Below the pieces are notes generated by a model that was not told where the DNA came from, made no database searches, and saw only the letters and a list, made by a program, of their open reading frames with translations. Below, piece after piece: positions 14,959 through 22,122 of a stretch of DNA of 64,000 nt. This DNA comes from Pleomorphomonas diazotrophica (GTDB lineage Bacteria; Pseudomonadota; Alphaproteobacteria; Rhizobiales; Pleomorphomonadaceae), in contig NZ_PJNW01000002.1 of the NCBI RefSeq assembly GCF_002844595.1, positions 1,054,001 through 1,118,000 of the forward strand, given 5' to 3'. The position numbers and the translations under genes are program-made. Each line of letters starts with the position of its first letter. Position 1 is the stretch's first letter.

Positions 14959-17168
14959 GATTTGGCCTCTTGCTGGTGGGTCTTGATGAGGGTGGAGAGC
15001 GCATCGACGTCGACGCCGGCGACTGAACACAGCTCGCGGAACGTCCAACTGCGCAGGCGATCGGCCATCAAGCTCCGATCGCGATCCGTGACGACGGCAG
15101 GGTTGGCGAGCAGCCAGGCCGCCATGTCCTGGTCGGTCTTGAAGGTGGGGCGCGTGCCGGCCGGTACCGGGCGCGGCGGGAAGGCGATGACCTCGGCCGG
15201 TACCGGCGGCGCGGCCAGCGGTTCCTCGGTCGGCGTCGCTGGCGCTTCGCCGGTTGCGGCCGTCAGCGCGGCAGCGATTTCCGGGGTGACGTGCTCGATC
15301 GTGCGGGTCGGCAACTGGACGATATCGGCGCCGCCCTTGCTGCGGAGCTGCCGCTCCTTTTCGTTGAGGTAGCGCTCGATCATCGGCACGCCCGACGTCA
15401 GCTGGCGCACTTCGGCGCGGATCGGGTCGGTCTTGTCCTTCAACAGCGCGGCGCGCTGTTGCTTGACCATCCGGGTGTATTCGGCCGGATCGATGCCGCG
15501 AAGCTCGGGGCAGACCGCCAGCTCGACGTAAGCACCCGTCGCCTCGTCGAACAGGTAGACGACGCCGAGGTCGTTCGGATCCATGCGCACCATCACGCGA
15601 TCGCCAGGGAGCGCCTTGATGGTCTGGTAGTGGTACTCGCCGATCTGGACGCCGAACTTCGTGACTTTGCGGTAGCCGCCGCCCTTGGCGACCGGCATCA
15701 GCAGCACGTCCAGCGCGCGCTCGTCGACCGTGCGGATGACAATGCCGGACTGGCGCGCGGCCTCGACCGGCGTCTTGCCCTTCAGCGCGGAATGGGGGGT
15801 CTGTTCGTAGACGAGTTCGATCCAGCGGTCGGCCGCCTTCTGAATGTCGGCAATGGTGTAGCTGGCGCCGAACAACTCGGCCGTCTCGGCACCGAGGCGC
15901 TGGGCGAATCCCTTCCTGTCCTCCAGGCGCTTCCGTTCGGCCACGTTATGGCCGACGTAGCCAGGCAGCAGCTCGGCAAGGCCGTGTTGCATCGTCTTGA
16001 TGGCGCGCTCGACGTGGCCCTTCTGCTTCGGCGAGTAGGCGTCTGAATACTTCAGCTCGATATCGAGAGCGGCGGCCAGCCGCTTGGTGTCCTCGGCGGC
16101 GAAGTCGCTGCCGTTGTCGGTCTTGATTTCCTTGGGCACGCCCCAGGCGAGCAGTGCTTTGCGCAGCAGCATCGCAACGGCCGCAGCCCGAGGCGTCCTC
16201 GACACGTAGAGGATCATCCGGCGCGGGCCGACGTCGACGCAGGCATAGACGGTCGGGCGGGAAACCTCGGCGTCGACGGCGTCGAGCGGCGACGAGTCGA
16301 TCATCCACAGCTGGTTGGGCGCGGTGACGTGGCGCAACATGCCCACACCGCTGGGTTCCATGGTTGACCGGTAGCGGTCGGGATCGGAAAGCTTGGCAAG
16401 CGCCACCGCTTCCGTGGTGCGCCATATCTTGACCTGGTTCTGGATCGTGCGAACGGGCGGGATGGGCCGGACCGTGCCATCAGCGGCGATCAGCGATCCG
16501 CCCATCTCGTCCGAGAGCAGCGTCTGGATGCGCTCGGCCTTGATGCCGGGCTGGTGGGCGATCAGGCCGAGGACAAAGGCCTTGGCCCGCCCGCCGTTGG
16601 CCGTTTCAAGAATGCCTTTGCCCTGGCGGGCGAGCGCTCGATCGACACCGAGGCTCTTGCCCTCGCGGGCGTCCGCCAGCCACCGAAACAGAGTGCGGGC
16701 GCTGACCTTGGGCACTTCTTCTCGCACCCAGTCTTCAACGCGGACCTGCCCGCAGTTGTAGGCAAACTCGAACGAGCGATAGCCGCCCTTTTTGGTTAGG
16801 TTGATGCCCGCCGCATAGATCTCGCAGGCTGTCAGAATAGCCATGCGCGCCGCCTGCGCGGTCCTGGCACGGTCCGTCTCCGGCGTCGGCAGCGCCGGCT
16901 GCGGGCGGATCGGCTCCACGGCGCCGACCGTCATGGTCCGCTGGTGATAATCGGCCCAGGCCAGCGTCGGGATTAGGCTGAGGTGGTACTCCAGCCCGCC
17001 ACCCCGGCCGGTGCGATTGCGGCAACGTGCCGGATCGTCGTTCCAGCCTTTCCTAGCGGCATACCGAACGACGGCACTTTCGGAAGTTGGCAGGTCGCGC
17101 AGCTTCAGCTCGGCGACTTCGCGGGCGGTGAACCATTCCTGGGCGAGTGGGCGGGATTGGACGGTCAT
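14955..17168 (-). CDS. MuA-type DDE transposase
   Basis: The 737-aa product has the MuA domain order. A winged-helix start (residues 10-80, WFTAREVAELKLRDLPTSES) is followed by HTH units that bind the phage ends (about 105-260). The RNase H-fold core has D291 (LWMIDSSPLDAV), D351 (IKTDNGSDFAAE) and E387 (KGHVERAIKTMQHG), matching MuA D269, D336 and E392. A beta-barrel and C-terminal region for MuB contact follow, with a Pro/Ala-rich linker near 660-690. It carries out strand transfer in lysogenic integration and replicative transposition. The ATG at 17168 overlaps the previous stop (ATGA). Confidence 0.96.
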   Translation of the reverse strand: MTVQSRPLAQEWFTAREVAELKLRDLPTSESAVVRYAARKGWNDDPARCRNRTGRGGGLEYHLSLIPTLAWADYHQRTMTVGAVEPIRPQPALPTPETDRARTAQAARMAILTACEIYAAGINLTKKGGYRSFEFAYNCGQVRVEDWVREEVPKVSARTLFRWLADAREGKSLGVDRALARQGKGILETANGGRAKAFVLGLIAHQPGIKAERIQTLLSDEMGGSLIAADGTVRPIPPVRTIQNQVKIWRTTEAVALAKLSDPDRYRSTMEPSGVGMLRHVTAPNQLWMIDSSPLDAVDAEVSRPTVYACVDVGPRRMILYVSRTPRAAAVAMLLRKALLAWGVPKEIKTDNGSDFAAEDTKRLAAALDIELKYSDAYSPKQKGHVERAIKTMQHGLAELLPGYVGHNVAERKRLEDRKGFAQRLGAETAELFGASYTIADIQKAADRWIELVYEQTPHSALKGKTPVEAARQSGIVIRTVDERALDVLLMPVAKGGGYRKVTKFGVQIGEYHYQTIKALPGDRVMVRMDPNDLGVVYLFDEATGAYVELAVCPELRGIDPAEYTRMVKQQRAALLKDKTDPIRAEVRQLTSGVPMIERYLNEKERQLRSKGGADIVQLPTRTIEHVTPEIAAALTAATGEAPATPTEEPLAAPPVPAEVIAFPPRPVPAGTRPTFKTDQDMAAWLLANPAVVTDRDRSLMADRLRSWTFRELCSVAGVDVDALSTLIKTHQQEAKS

Positions 17169-17623
17169 TTCCCAGCTCTCCAGGCGGCGTCGGCCGCGTT
17201 TATTTTGCGCTGCAGGCGGTCGAGCTCTTCTTTGGCGATTTCGCGCTCGATCAACGGCTCGTACTTGGCCGGCACGACGATCATCCCGGCAGGCGCGAGC
17301 AGCATGTTGAGCGCTCTGGGATCACCTGTGACCGCGACCAGCGCGAACAAGCGCAACGCGCTGATAACGTGCTCCTTGGCCTGCGAGGCGTAGTTGTCGA
17401 GCATGTTCTTGCTCATGTCGTCTTGCAGGAGATCGGCCATCGCCTTCGCCACCTCGGCGCGGCCCATGCCGCTTTCCTCAAGGGTCTTCGCCACTGCTTT
17501 GGATAGGCGGCCGGCGAGATCGTAGGCCCGCACCGACCCTTCCACGTACCGTTCGACGACCGGCGCGGGCTGATAGTCTTTGAAGAGGTCGAGGTTGGCC
17601 GCAACTGGCCGGCGTTTTGGCAT
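17165..17623 (-). CDS. Hypothetical early protein with an HTH-like segment, upstream of the transposase
   Basis: The 152-aa product starts MPKRRPVAANLDLFKDYQPA. Residues 40-90 (LSKAVAKTLEESGMGRAEVA then MSKNMLDNYASQAKEHVISA) look like an HTH of the XRE kind. After a hydrophobic Gly/Ala segment a charged helix ends the chain (EREIAKEELDRLQRKINAA). The position just before the transposase is typical for small regulators of transposition, but no family was recognised. Start ATG 17623; the long frame upstream is shadow of the ParB-like gene. Confidence 0.72.
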   Translation of the reverse strand: MPKRRPVAANLDLFKDYQPAPVVERYVEGSVRAYDLAGRLSKAVAKTLEESGMGRAEVAKAMADLLQDDMSKNMLDNYASQAKEHVISALRLFALVAVTGDPRALNMLLAPAGMIVVPAKYEPLIEREIAKEELDRLQRKINAADAAWRAGK

Positions 17624-17625
17624 CG

Positions 17626-18471
17626 TCAGGCGGCCTTCTTGCCCGACTTGTTCGTCTGGCGTGCCATCCAGGCCATGATCTTCGGCGCCAGGCTCTCGAA
17701 CACCCGGTCGAGCTGGGTGTCGGGCAGCCGCATGAGGCTGGCGCTGGTCCGCTCCCAAAGCTCGAGCTGGCGGGGTGCCGGCATCCGATCGATGATGGCG
17801 ATCGCCTCGGCGACGCCATCGGCCGCAGGCGGGTCGGACAGCATCAGTCCGACGATCTTCTCCTGTCGATCGACGGTCTCGCCGGAGAGCTGCAGCAGCT
17901 CGGTCATGTTGTCGGCAAGCGGGTGAGCCGATATCCGCCGGCGCACGCTCTCGGAGAGGCCTTTCGCAACCTTGATCGCGTTCTGGACCGAGCGTTCGGA
18001 GATCTGCAGGACGTTCGCCGCTGCGAGCGAGAACCTTTTCGCAAAATCCTGCGAATTGGTCTGCGCCTCGATTCCTCGCCGCTTTCCACCGCGCCGATCG
18101 ACAGCATTCGCCGTCTCGTAGATCTCCTTCCAGGCGATCAGATGAATGGCCCGGTCGAGCGCCGTCAGCGGGTAGGTCAGCATGCGCGAGCGGATCTCGC
18201 GCAGCCGGATTTCCGCTTCGTCCAGGAACTCGGCCAGGTCGAACACCCGCGCCTCGATCTCGTCGAGGCCGAGCAGCCTGGTCGCCTCGATGCGCTGATT
18301 GCCCTTGATCAGCCGATAGCCCTTTTCCAGGGCGACAACTTCGATCGGCTGCCACTGCGGCCGGCCGGCCTCGCGTGTCTCATCGGCCAGCGCCTGGGCC
18401 CAATCCAGATTGATCGCGCGCAGCGCCTTGCTGCGGTCGATATCGGCGATCTTGATGCTCTGAACCTGCAT
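17626..18471 (-). CDS. ParB-like nuclease/partition domain protein
   Basis: The 281-aa product has the ParB N-terminal domain: QSIKIADIDRSKALRAINLD near residue 5, WQPIEVVALEKGYRLIKGNQ then RIEATRLLGL (the GNxR nucleotide motif). A central HTH region follows (FAKRFSLAAANVLQISERSV). This is the form in which Mu-like phages of alphaproteobacteria encode a ParB homologue ahead of the transposase. I chose the ATG at 18471 (GAGGGTGG upstream) rather than the frame start at 18651, whose extra 60 residues are Pro/Arg-rich; about 80 bp then separate it from the DUF2829 gene. Confidence 0.85.
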   Translation of the reverse strand: MQVQSIKIADIDRSKALRAINLDWAQALADETREAGRPQWQPIEVVALEKGYRLIKGNQRIEATRLLGLDEIEARVFDLAEFLDEAEIRLREIRSRMLTYPLTALDRAIHLIAWKEIYETANAVDRRGGKRRGIEAQTNSQDFAKRFSLAAANVLQISERSVQNAIKVAKGLSESVRRRISAHPLADNMTELLQLSGETVDRQEKIVGLMLSDPPAADGVAEAIAIIDRMPAPRQLELWERTSASLMRLPDTQLDRVFESLAPKIMAWMARQTNKSGKKAA

Positions 18472-18550
18472 TTCCACCCTCTTCAAACACGCTTCCAACT
18501 GGCGTTCGGGGGACCGGCCGAGGCGGGCACCTGGGCCGGATGCCGGAGCG

Positions 18551-18889
18551 TCAGGCGGCGGCCTTGCTGTTGGAGGTTGGGACAATTTCGTACCAGTCAT
18601 CGGCGAGCAGGTCGGTCGCGGACGGCGTCCAGCCGGTGACCATCTGGCCATTTCTGGTTCTGGCGTCGAAGCGGGGCAGCCGCGTCACAGTGTCCGTGTC
18701 GCCGGGCTGGAAATACCTGAGAGGAATTCCCCAGGTGCCGGCGTAACTGAAGTGCTTGTCGAACTCGATTTCCGCAGCCGGTTTGTCGATGCTGCCCTTC
18801 ACGAACATCATGAGTTCATGATTGTTGTCGCCATGGCGACAGGCGGCCTTGCCATCCAGCATCAGCTGCAGTGCTTCCTGAAAGGTCAT
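18551..18889 (-). CDS. DUF2829 / Tad2-like protein (possible anti-Thoeris)
   Basis: The 112-aa product starts MTFQEALQLMLDGKAACRHG and ends with the family hallmark RFDARTRNGQMVTGWTPSAT then DLLADDWYEIV. This is the DUF2829 (PF11195) pattern, the family that includes Tad2, phage proteins that sequester the cyclic nucleotide signal of Thoeris defence. The N-terminal part is longer and more polar than the minimal domain (HGDNNHELMMFVKGSIDKPA). Start ATG 18889 has AGGAGAT upstream. Family assignment is good; anti-defence activity is inferred from other members. Confidence 0.75.
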   Translation of the reverse strand: MTFQEALQLMLDGKAACRHGDNNHELMMFVKGSIDKPAAEIEFDKHFSYAGTWGIPLRYFQPGDTDTVTRLPRFDARTRNGQMVTGWTPSATDLLADDWYEIVPTSNSKAAA

Positions 18890-18999
18890 CTCGATCTCCT
18901 GAAAAGGGCCGCCAGGCCGGAACAACCTGGCGGCCAGGTCTGGGAGGAATGCTGCCGCCGCCTGGCTCCTCACCACTTCCGCAGGTGACGCGATCCCCC

Positions 19000-19035
19000 T
19001 ACAATCGAGCTGCTCAACTCGTGTTTGCAGGGGGA
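19000..19035 (+). promoter_or_regulatory. Possible promoter -10 and RBS of the plus-strand small gene
   Basis: TACAAT at 19000-19005 is a good -10 hexamer 31 bp before the plus-strand start at 19036. The -35 position (TTCCGC, 18977-18982) is poor. GCAGGGGGA just before the ATG is a strong but close ribosome-binding site. This would let the gene be read against the early operon. Confidence 0.4.
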
Positions 19036-19404
19036 ATGGAAATGGCTGAAAGCCGGGAGATCGCCGCGCTACGCACGCAAGTGCGGCGGCTGACGGAGAG
19101 AGTTGACGAGTTGGAGAGACAGCTCGAGGAACACCGCAACTTCGAACCCGATACGACGGTGGCCGACTGTCTCGAGTCCACGGAACACTTCGTTTTCGCG
19201 ATGCTGCTGATCGAGCTGCACGAGACCGTTCCGGACTTCTCGATTGGCAAGTTCCGAGAGAAGATCCTGGCCCTGCAGGAGCAGTCGAACGCGGCGATGC
19301 CCAGTTCCAATGCGGATGAGCGTCTCTTCGGTGCGGTCATCGCGGCGCGAACGAACGAACTCATAGCTGAACTCATCCCGCCGGTTGATAAAGAGGATGG
19401 CTGA
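19036..19404 (+). CDS. Plus-strand coiled-coil protein inside the early region (moron candidate)
   Basis: The 122-aa product starts MEMAESREIAALRTQVRRLT, a heptad coiled coil (LTERVDELERQLEEH, residues 19-33). A compact helical domain follows (STEHFVFAMLLIELHETVPD, then FSIGKFREKILALQEQS). It has balanced composition, whereas the opposite strand frame is Ser-rich shadow. It opposes all neighbours and overlaps the 3' end of the minus-strand gene at 19373 by 32 bp, as expected of an independently expressed lysogeny gene. A second ATG at 19042 is an alternative start. Function unknown. Confidence 0.68.
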   Translation: MEMAESREIAALRTQVRRLTERVDELERQLEEHRNFEPDTTVADCLESTEHFVFAMLLIELHETVPDFSIGKFREKILALQEQSNAAMPSSNADERLFGAVIAARTNELIAELIPPVDKEDG

Positions 19405-19723
19405 CGCGGCGCAGTTCGCTTCTCAAGATGCGCCGATACCCTTCCTTCTGAGCCTCCACGATCCGTCGCCCAGCGGCTCGGCGCTCCTTCGGCCGCACGA
19501 AGTCGTCTTGCTGGAAAAGAAGGAACTGCAGGGCCGCCTGAGCTCGATCGGCAGCGGCCTTCGCTGCCTCGTCGAAGCGGCGCGACATCAGCACTTGTTC
19601 TTCGGTGGGTCGGCAGCCCATGCGGGCCAGCGCAATGCGGAGGTCCATCGCCTCTGCGGCCACGAGATGAGCTTCGCGTTGGTACCTGCAGGCGAGATCG
19701 GCGAGGCCGGGCTGATTGACCAA
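19373..19723 (-). CDS. Hypothetical helical early protein
   Basis: The 116-aa product is charged and helical (LACRYQREAHLVAAEAMDLR; EEQVLMSRRFDEAAKAAADR; a basic C-terminal part with RRILRSELRRVSHPLYQP). The start is best placed at the TTG at 19723, which has GGGAGG six bases upstream; the GTG at 19729 would have no spacing to that site. It follows the 56-aa membrane gene with a short overlap or gap. No family recognised. Confidence 0.65.
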   Translation of the reverse strand: MVNQPGLADLACRYQREAHLVAAEAMDLRIALARMGCRPTEEQVLMSRRFDEAAKAAADRAQAALQFLLFQQDDFVRPKERRAAGRRIVEAQKEGYRRILRSELRRVSHPLYQPAG

Positions 19724-19725
19724 GA

Positions 19726-19896
19726 TCACCCTCCCAGGCTCTGGCTGGCGGCAGCGATCAACCAGCTCGTCACGCCGGCGCCGAGCAGCGCCGTGGCCAG
19801 CGCTCCGCAGAAGTCGCGCAGGCAGAACGGCACCACGTCGACGATGCGCCGGCGCAGCATGTCATGAGGGATACGGATTTCTGACATCGGGGCCAT
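19726..19896 (-). CDS. Small membrane protein (56 aa)
   Basis: A short gene between ner and the next early gene: ATG at 19896 overlaps the ner stop (TAATG), with GGAGG about 8 bases upstream, and TGA at 19726-19728. The product starts MAPMSEIRIPHDMLRRRIVD and has one hydrophobic segment, FCGALATALLGAGVTSWLIA, then a short polar end. Spacing, RBS and a membrane helix support a real gene. Function unknown; membrane-acting small early phage proteins sometimes block superinfection. Confidence 0.62.
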   Translation of the reverse strand: MAPMSEIRIPHDMLRRRIVDVVPFCLRDFCGALATALLGAGVTSWLIAAASQSLGG

Positions 19897-20231
19897 TACG
19901 CAGCCTCCGCACTGTCAACAGCGGTTGTACGTGATTGCCTCGATTCCCCGACCGTTTTGTGAGATTGATCAGTCAGCGCTGACCTATCGGGTTCCGGCCG
20001 GCCAGCGCGGGCAGTCAGATACATGCCCGGGTAGAGCTCATGCATCGGCACGCCGAGGATCCGCGAGATCACAACGGCTGCGCGGTAATTGAGACCCCGC
20101 AGGGCCTGGCGGGCAGCGCCGCTGTAAAGCGGTGGTTCCTGCCCGTCGCCAAGGCGATCGATGGCGGCAAGGGTGTAGCCCCTCTTCGCCAGCTCCGCCT
20201 TGATGTCCGGTGAGGTCCAAACCTCGGGCAT
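19896..20231 (-). CDS. ner: Ner-like DNA-binding regulator
   Basis: The 111-aa product starts MPEVWTSPDIKAELAKRGYT and has the Ner/Nlp (SfsB) HTH, residues 5-68 (DIKAELAKRGYTLAAIDRL, ALRGLNYRAAVVISRILGV, ending MHELYPGMY). A 40-residue polar tail follows, longer than in Mu Ner (75 aa). In Mu, Ner down-regulates the early promoter and favours lytic growth. Start ATG 20231 has AGGAGC upstream; the frame upstream to 20354 is promoter DNA. First gene of the leftward early operon, divergent from the repressor. Confidence 0.9.
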   Translation of the reverse strand: MPEVWTSPDIKAELAKRGYTLAAIDRLGDGQEPPLYSGAARQALRGLNYRAAVVISRILGVPMHELYPGMYLTARAGRPEPDRSALTDQSHKTVGESRQSRTTAVDSAEAA

Positions 20232-20250
20232 GACTGCTCCTATTTCACCG

Positions 20251-20270
20251 ACGGGCGGTTCTCCGCCCGT
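20251..20270 (-). promoter_or_regulatory. Perfect hairpin in the ner leader
   Basis: ACGGGCGG (20251-20258) and CCGCCCGT (20263-20270) form an 8-bp perfect stem with a TTCT loop. On the plus strand four Ts follow, so it could end rightward transcripts. On the minus strand it lies in the ner 5' leader, 20 bp before the start codon. Confidence 0.55.
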
Positions 20271-20325
20271 TTTCTTGGCGTGCCGCTCTACGGTTGGAGA
20301 TCGGAAGCGGTACGTCGTTGGAGCG

Positions 20326-20354
20326 GTTATCGCAGAATTTTGGCGAAACATCAA
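20326..20354 (-). promoter_or_regulatory. Probable early promoter (leftward)
   Basis: On the minus strand TTGATG (20354-20349) and GATAAC (20331-20326) are separated by 17 bp, each 4 of 6 to the sigma70 consensus. It is placed about 95 bp before ner and would drive the early operon. The -35 region is part of GAAACATCAA, whose mirror image TTGATGTTTC lies in the rightward promoter. Confidence 0.5.
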
Positions 20355-20377
20355 TACTTGGACACCAAAAGATTGGC

Positions 20378-20486
20378 GTCAGAGTTCGGAAAGCGACCGG
20401 CAGGGGCGCAAATCGACAATAGTTTGATGTTTCACACGGTTTTTCGGTATCCGACCTGATCAGGGACTCTGACCATTCGTCAGAGT
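20378..20486. promoter_or_regulatory. Repressor operators and rightward repressor promoter
   Basis: A perfect 21-bp dyad, ACTCTGAC-N5-GTCAGAGT (20466-20486), lies 7 bp before the repressor start codon. A third copy of the half-site GTCAGAGT is at 20378-20385, next to the leftward promoter. Between them TTGATG (20424-20429) and GTATCC (20447-20452), 17 bp apart, form a weak rightward promoter. The layout suggests that repressor (or Ner) bound at these sites controls both the early operon and its own gene. Confidence 0.6.
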
Positions 20487-20493
20487 TTGGACA

Positions 20494-21168
20494 ATGGCGC
20501 ACTCTTTCGCCGATCGGTTACGGTTGGCACTGGACGCGGAAGACGTCACAGTCCCTGAGCTGTCGAGGCGCTCGGGGGTTGGCGAGTCGACAATCAGAAA
20601 CTGGCTTTCGGCAAAGCCGTCGGTGCCCAGCGCCGAGTATGCAGCCGAGATTGCCCACGCCTTGAGTATCTCCCTTCAGTGGCTCATCGCCGGGCGGGGA
20701 GAGATGCGCCCAGAAGACCATTGCTTTCGCGAGGATCAGGCGCGATACCGCATCGACGATGCAGGGATATCCGGCTTGGTTGTTGTTCGCAGGCTCGATG
20801 GATATGCTTTGACCGAGCAGGAACATCTGGCGGAAATTCTGGCGTTTCCGGCCAGTATGTTGACCAGAATGGGCCTGTCAGCCTCCACGGCGCGGCTGCT
20901 CATCGTGCGCGGCGACAGCATGGCCCCCACGCTGCAGCACGGCGACCTGGTTCTGCTCGATACGACCGTTGAAAGCGTCAAGGAATCCGCCATTTTTGCC
21001 GTCAGTGTCGACGATCGGGTGTTCGTAAAGCGCATTCAGCCGCGCTATGATGGCTCTCTGCAGGTCGTGTCAGACAACCCCGTCTATCCGCCCGAAAAGA
21101 TCTCGGCGACGGACGCCGCCGCGCTCAAGATCGTCGGCCAGGTGCGCTGGTTCGGGCGCAGCATCTAG
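20494..21168 (+). CDS. Phage repressor, HTH plus S24 peptidase domain
   Basis: The 224-aa product has an N-terminal HTH (VTVPELSRRSGVGESTIRNW, residues 18-37) and a LexA/S24 domain. The catalytic dyad is visible: Ser142 in VRGDSMAPTLQHGDLVLLD and Lys179 in RVFVKRIQP. This fits the c-type repressors of Mu-like phages in this group that can be inactivated by RecA-stimulated self-cleavage (SOS induction), unlike Mu c itself. It is transcribed away from ner. The 21-bp operator dyad immediately upstream suggests autoregulation. No classical Ala-Gly or Cys-Gly cleavage site is obvious. Confidence 0.92.
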   Translation: MAHSFADRLRLALDAEDVTVPELSRRSGVGESTIRNWLSAKPSVPSAEYAAEIAHALSISLQWLIAGRGEMRPEDHCFREDQARYRIDDAGISGLVVVRRLDGYALTEQEHLAEILAFPASMLTRMGLSASTARLLIVRGDSMAPTLQHGDLVLLDTTVESVKESAIFAVSVDDRVFVKRIQPRYDGSLQVVSDNPVYPPEKISATDAAALKIVGQVRWFGRSI

Positions 21169-21182
21169 AGTGTGAGGTCAAA

Positions 21183-21707
21183 ATGCCGATTTGCCCTAAA
21201 TGCGGTCAGACACGCCAAGTTGAGGTGATGAGAGGCGACATTTGTATATATTGCAGTAACATAGCCTCCATGCAGGTCGACGATGAAGCGATTGATCGCG
21301 ATCGTATGGCATTGAACCGCGATCGAGCCGCCAATGTTTCGGTCGTTTCGCTCGATAAAGCGGCCTCGTCAGTCATACTTACGACGGCGTTCGACATTCC
21401 TGGGCGGGAGACTGGCGAGATCGTCGACATTGTCGGCGCCGAGGTTGCTATCGGCGTGAACATTTTCAAGGACATAGCCAACGCTTGGCGCGATACGTTC
21501 GGAGGGCGTTCAAACACGGTTCAAACGACGTTGCGCGATGCGAGAGTGCAGTGCCAGGCAGAGCTGCGGCGGGAAGCATTTCGCATCGGCGCCGACGCCG
21601 TCATCGGCGTCCGATTCGCCTACAGCGAGGCTTCGGTGGCAACCGGTACCGGCGGCGGCATCTTGTTCGTCTCGGCCACCGGCACCGCCGTTTCCCTCGG
21701 CGACTGA
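21183..21707 (+). CDS. Zinc-ribbon plus YbjQ (UPF0145) domain protein
   Basis: The 174-aa product starts with a four-cysteine ribbon (CPKCGQTRQVEVMRGDICIY then CSN). A YbjQ-family domain follows from residue 64: VILTTAFDIPGRETGEIVDI; AEVAIGVNIFKDIANAWRDT; LRREAFRIGADAVIGVRFAY. YbjQ proteins form pentameric rings of unknown function and are normally chromosomal. Here the gene lies 14 bp after the repressor, so it is expressed in the lysogen and may be a lysogenic-conversion or immunity gene; that is inference. Confidence 0.85.
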   Translation: MPICPKCGQTRQVEVMRGDICIYCSNIASMQVDDEAIDRDRMALNRDRAANVSVVSLDKAASSVILTTAFDIPGRETGEIVDIVGAEVAIGVNIFKDIANAWRDTFGGRSNTVQTTLRDARVQCQAELRREAFRIGADAVIGVRFAYSEASVATGTGGGILFVSATGTAVSLGD

Positions 21708-21919
21708 CCGCGACGCCAGGCGTCTATGTCGTCGACGTGAGGTGCCATTTGATCTTGCGCGCCACCCAGCTGGTGGAATGTCGCCTCTATCCGCTTTTTT
21801 TCTTTCCCCTCAACGCCTTCCCAGCTCTTCCCGCCTTTTCCCGGATATTCCCGCCAAGTGCCATGTGTTCTTGCGGGTTACACTGACGGACCTGCCGGTC
21901 AGGGCAATCGACATCTGCC

Positions 21920-22072
21920 TCAGAACTCGTAGGTGTGGCGGACGGTGATCCGCCGGCGCTCCTTGCGCATGAGGAAGCAGCTCGAGGCGCATCCCTCACT
22001 CCAGGCGCGCGGCACCGGATGACGGCACCGGATAAACGGACACTTGACGGCGTCCTGTGACAAATCGCTCAT
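21920..22072 (-). CDS. Possible 50-aa cysteine-containing protein at the phage end
   Basis: ATG at 22072 gives MSDLSQDAVKCPFIRCRHPV then PRAWSEGCASSC and a basic end (RKERRRITVRHTYEF). The four cysteines and sensible composition suggest a small real gene, and the frame is open; but the ribosome-binding site (GAGAAG) is mediocre and no family was recognised. Confidence 0.35.
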   Translation of the reverse strand: MSDLSQDAVKCPFIRCRHPVPRAWSEGCASSCFLMRKERRRITVRHTYEF

Positions 22073-22122
22073 GATTGCTTCTCGTCTTGGTCGTCGGTTC
22101 TTGTTGTGCAGCAACATACCAT

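Noticed and set aside
18472-18651. N-terminal extension of the ParB-like protein to 18651
   Set aside because: The extra 60 residues are Pro/Arg-rich and overlap the DUF2829 gene; the ATG at 18471 has a reasonable RBS.
21787-21999. A 70-codon minus-strand frame in the phage end region
   Set aside because: Ser/Ala/Lys-rich with no RBS, and overlapped by the more plausible 50-codon frame at 21920-22072.
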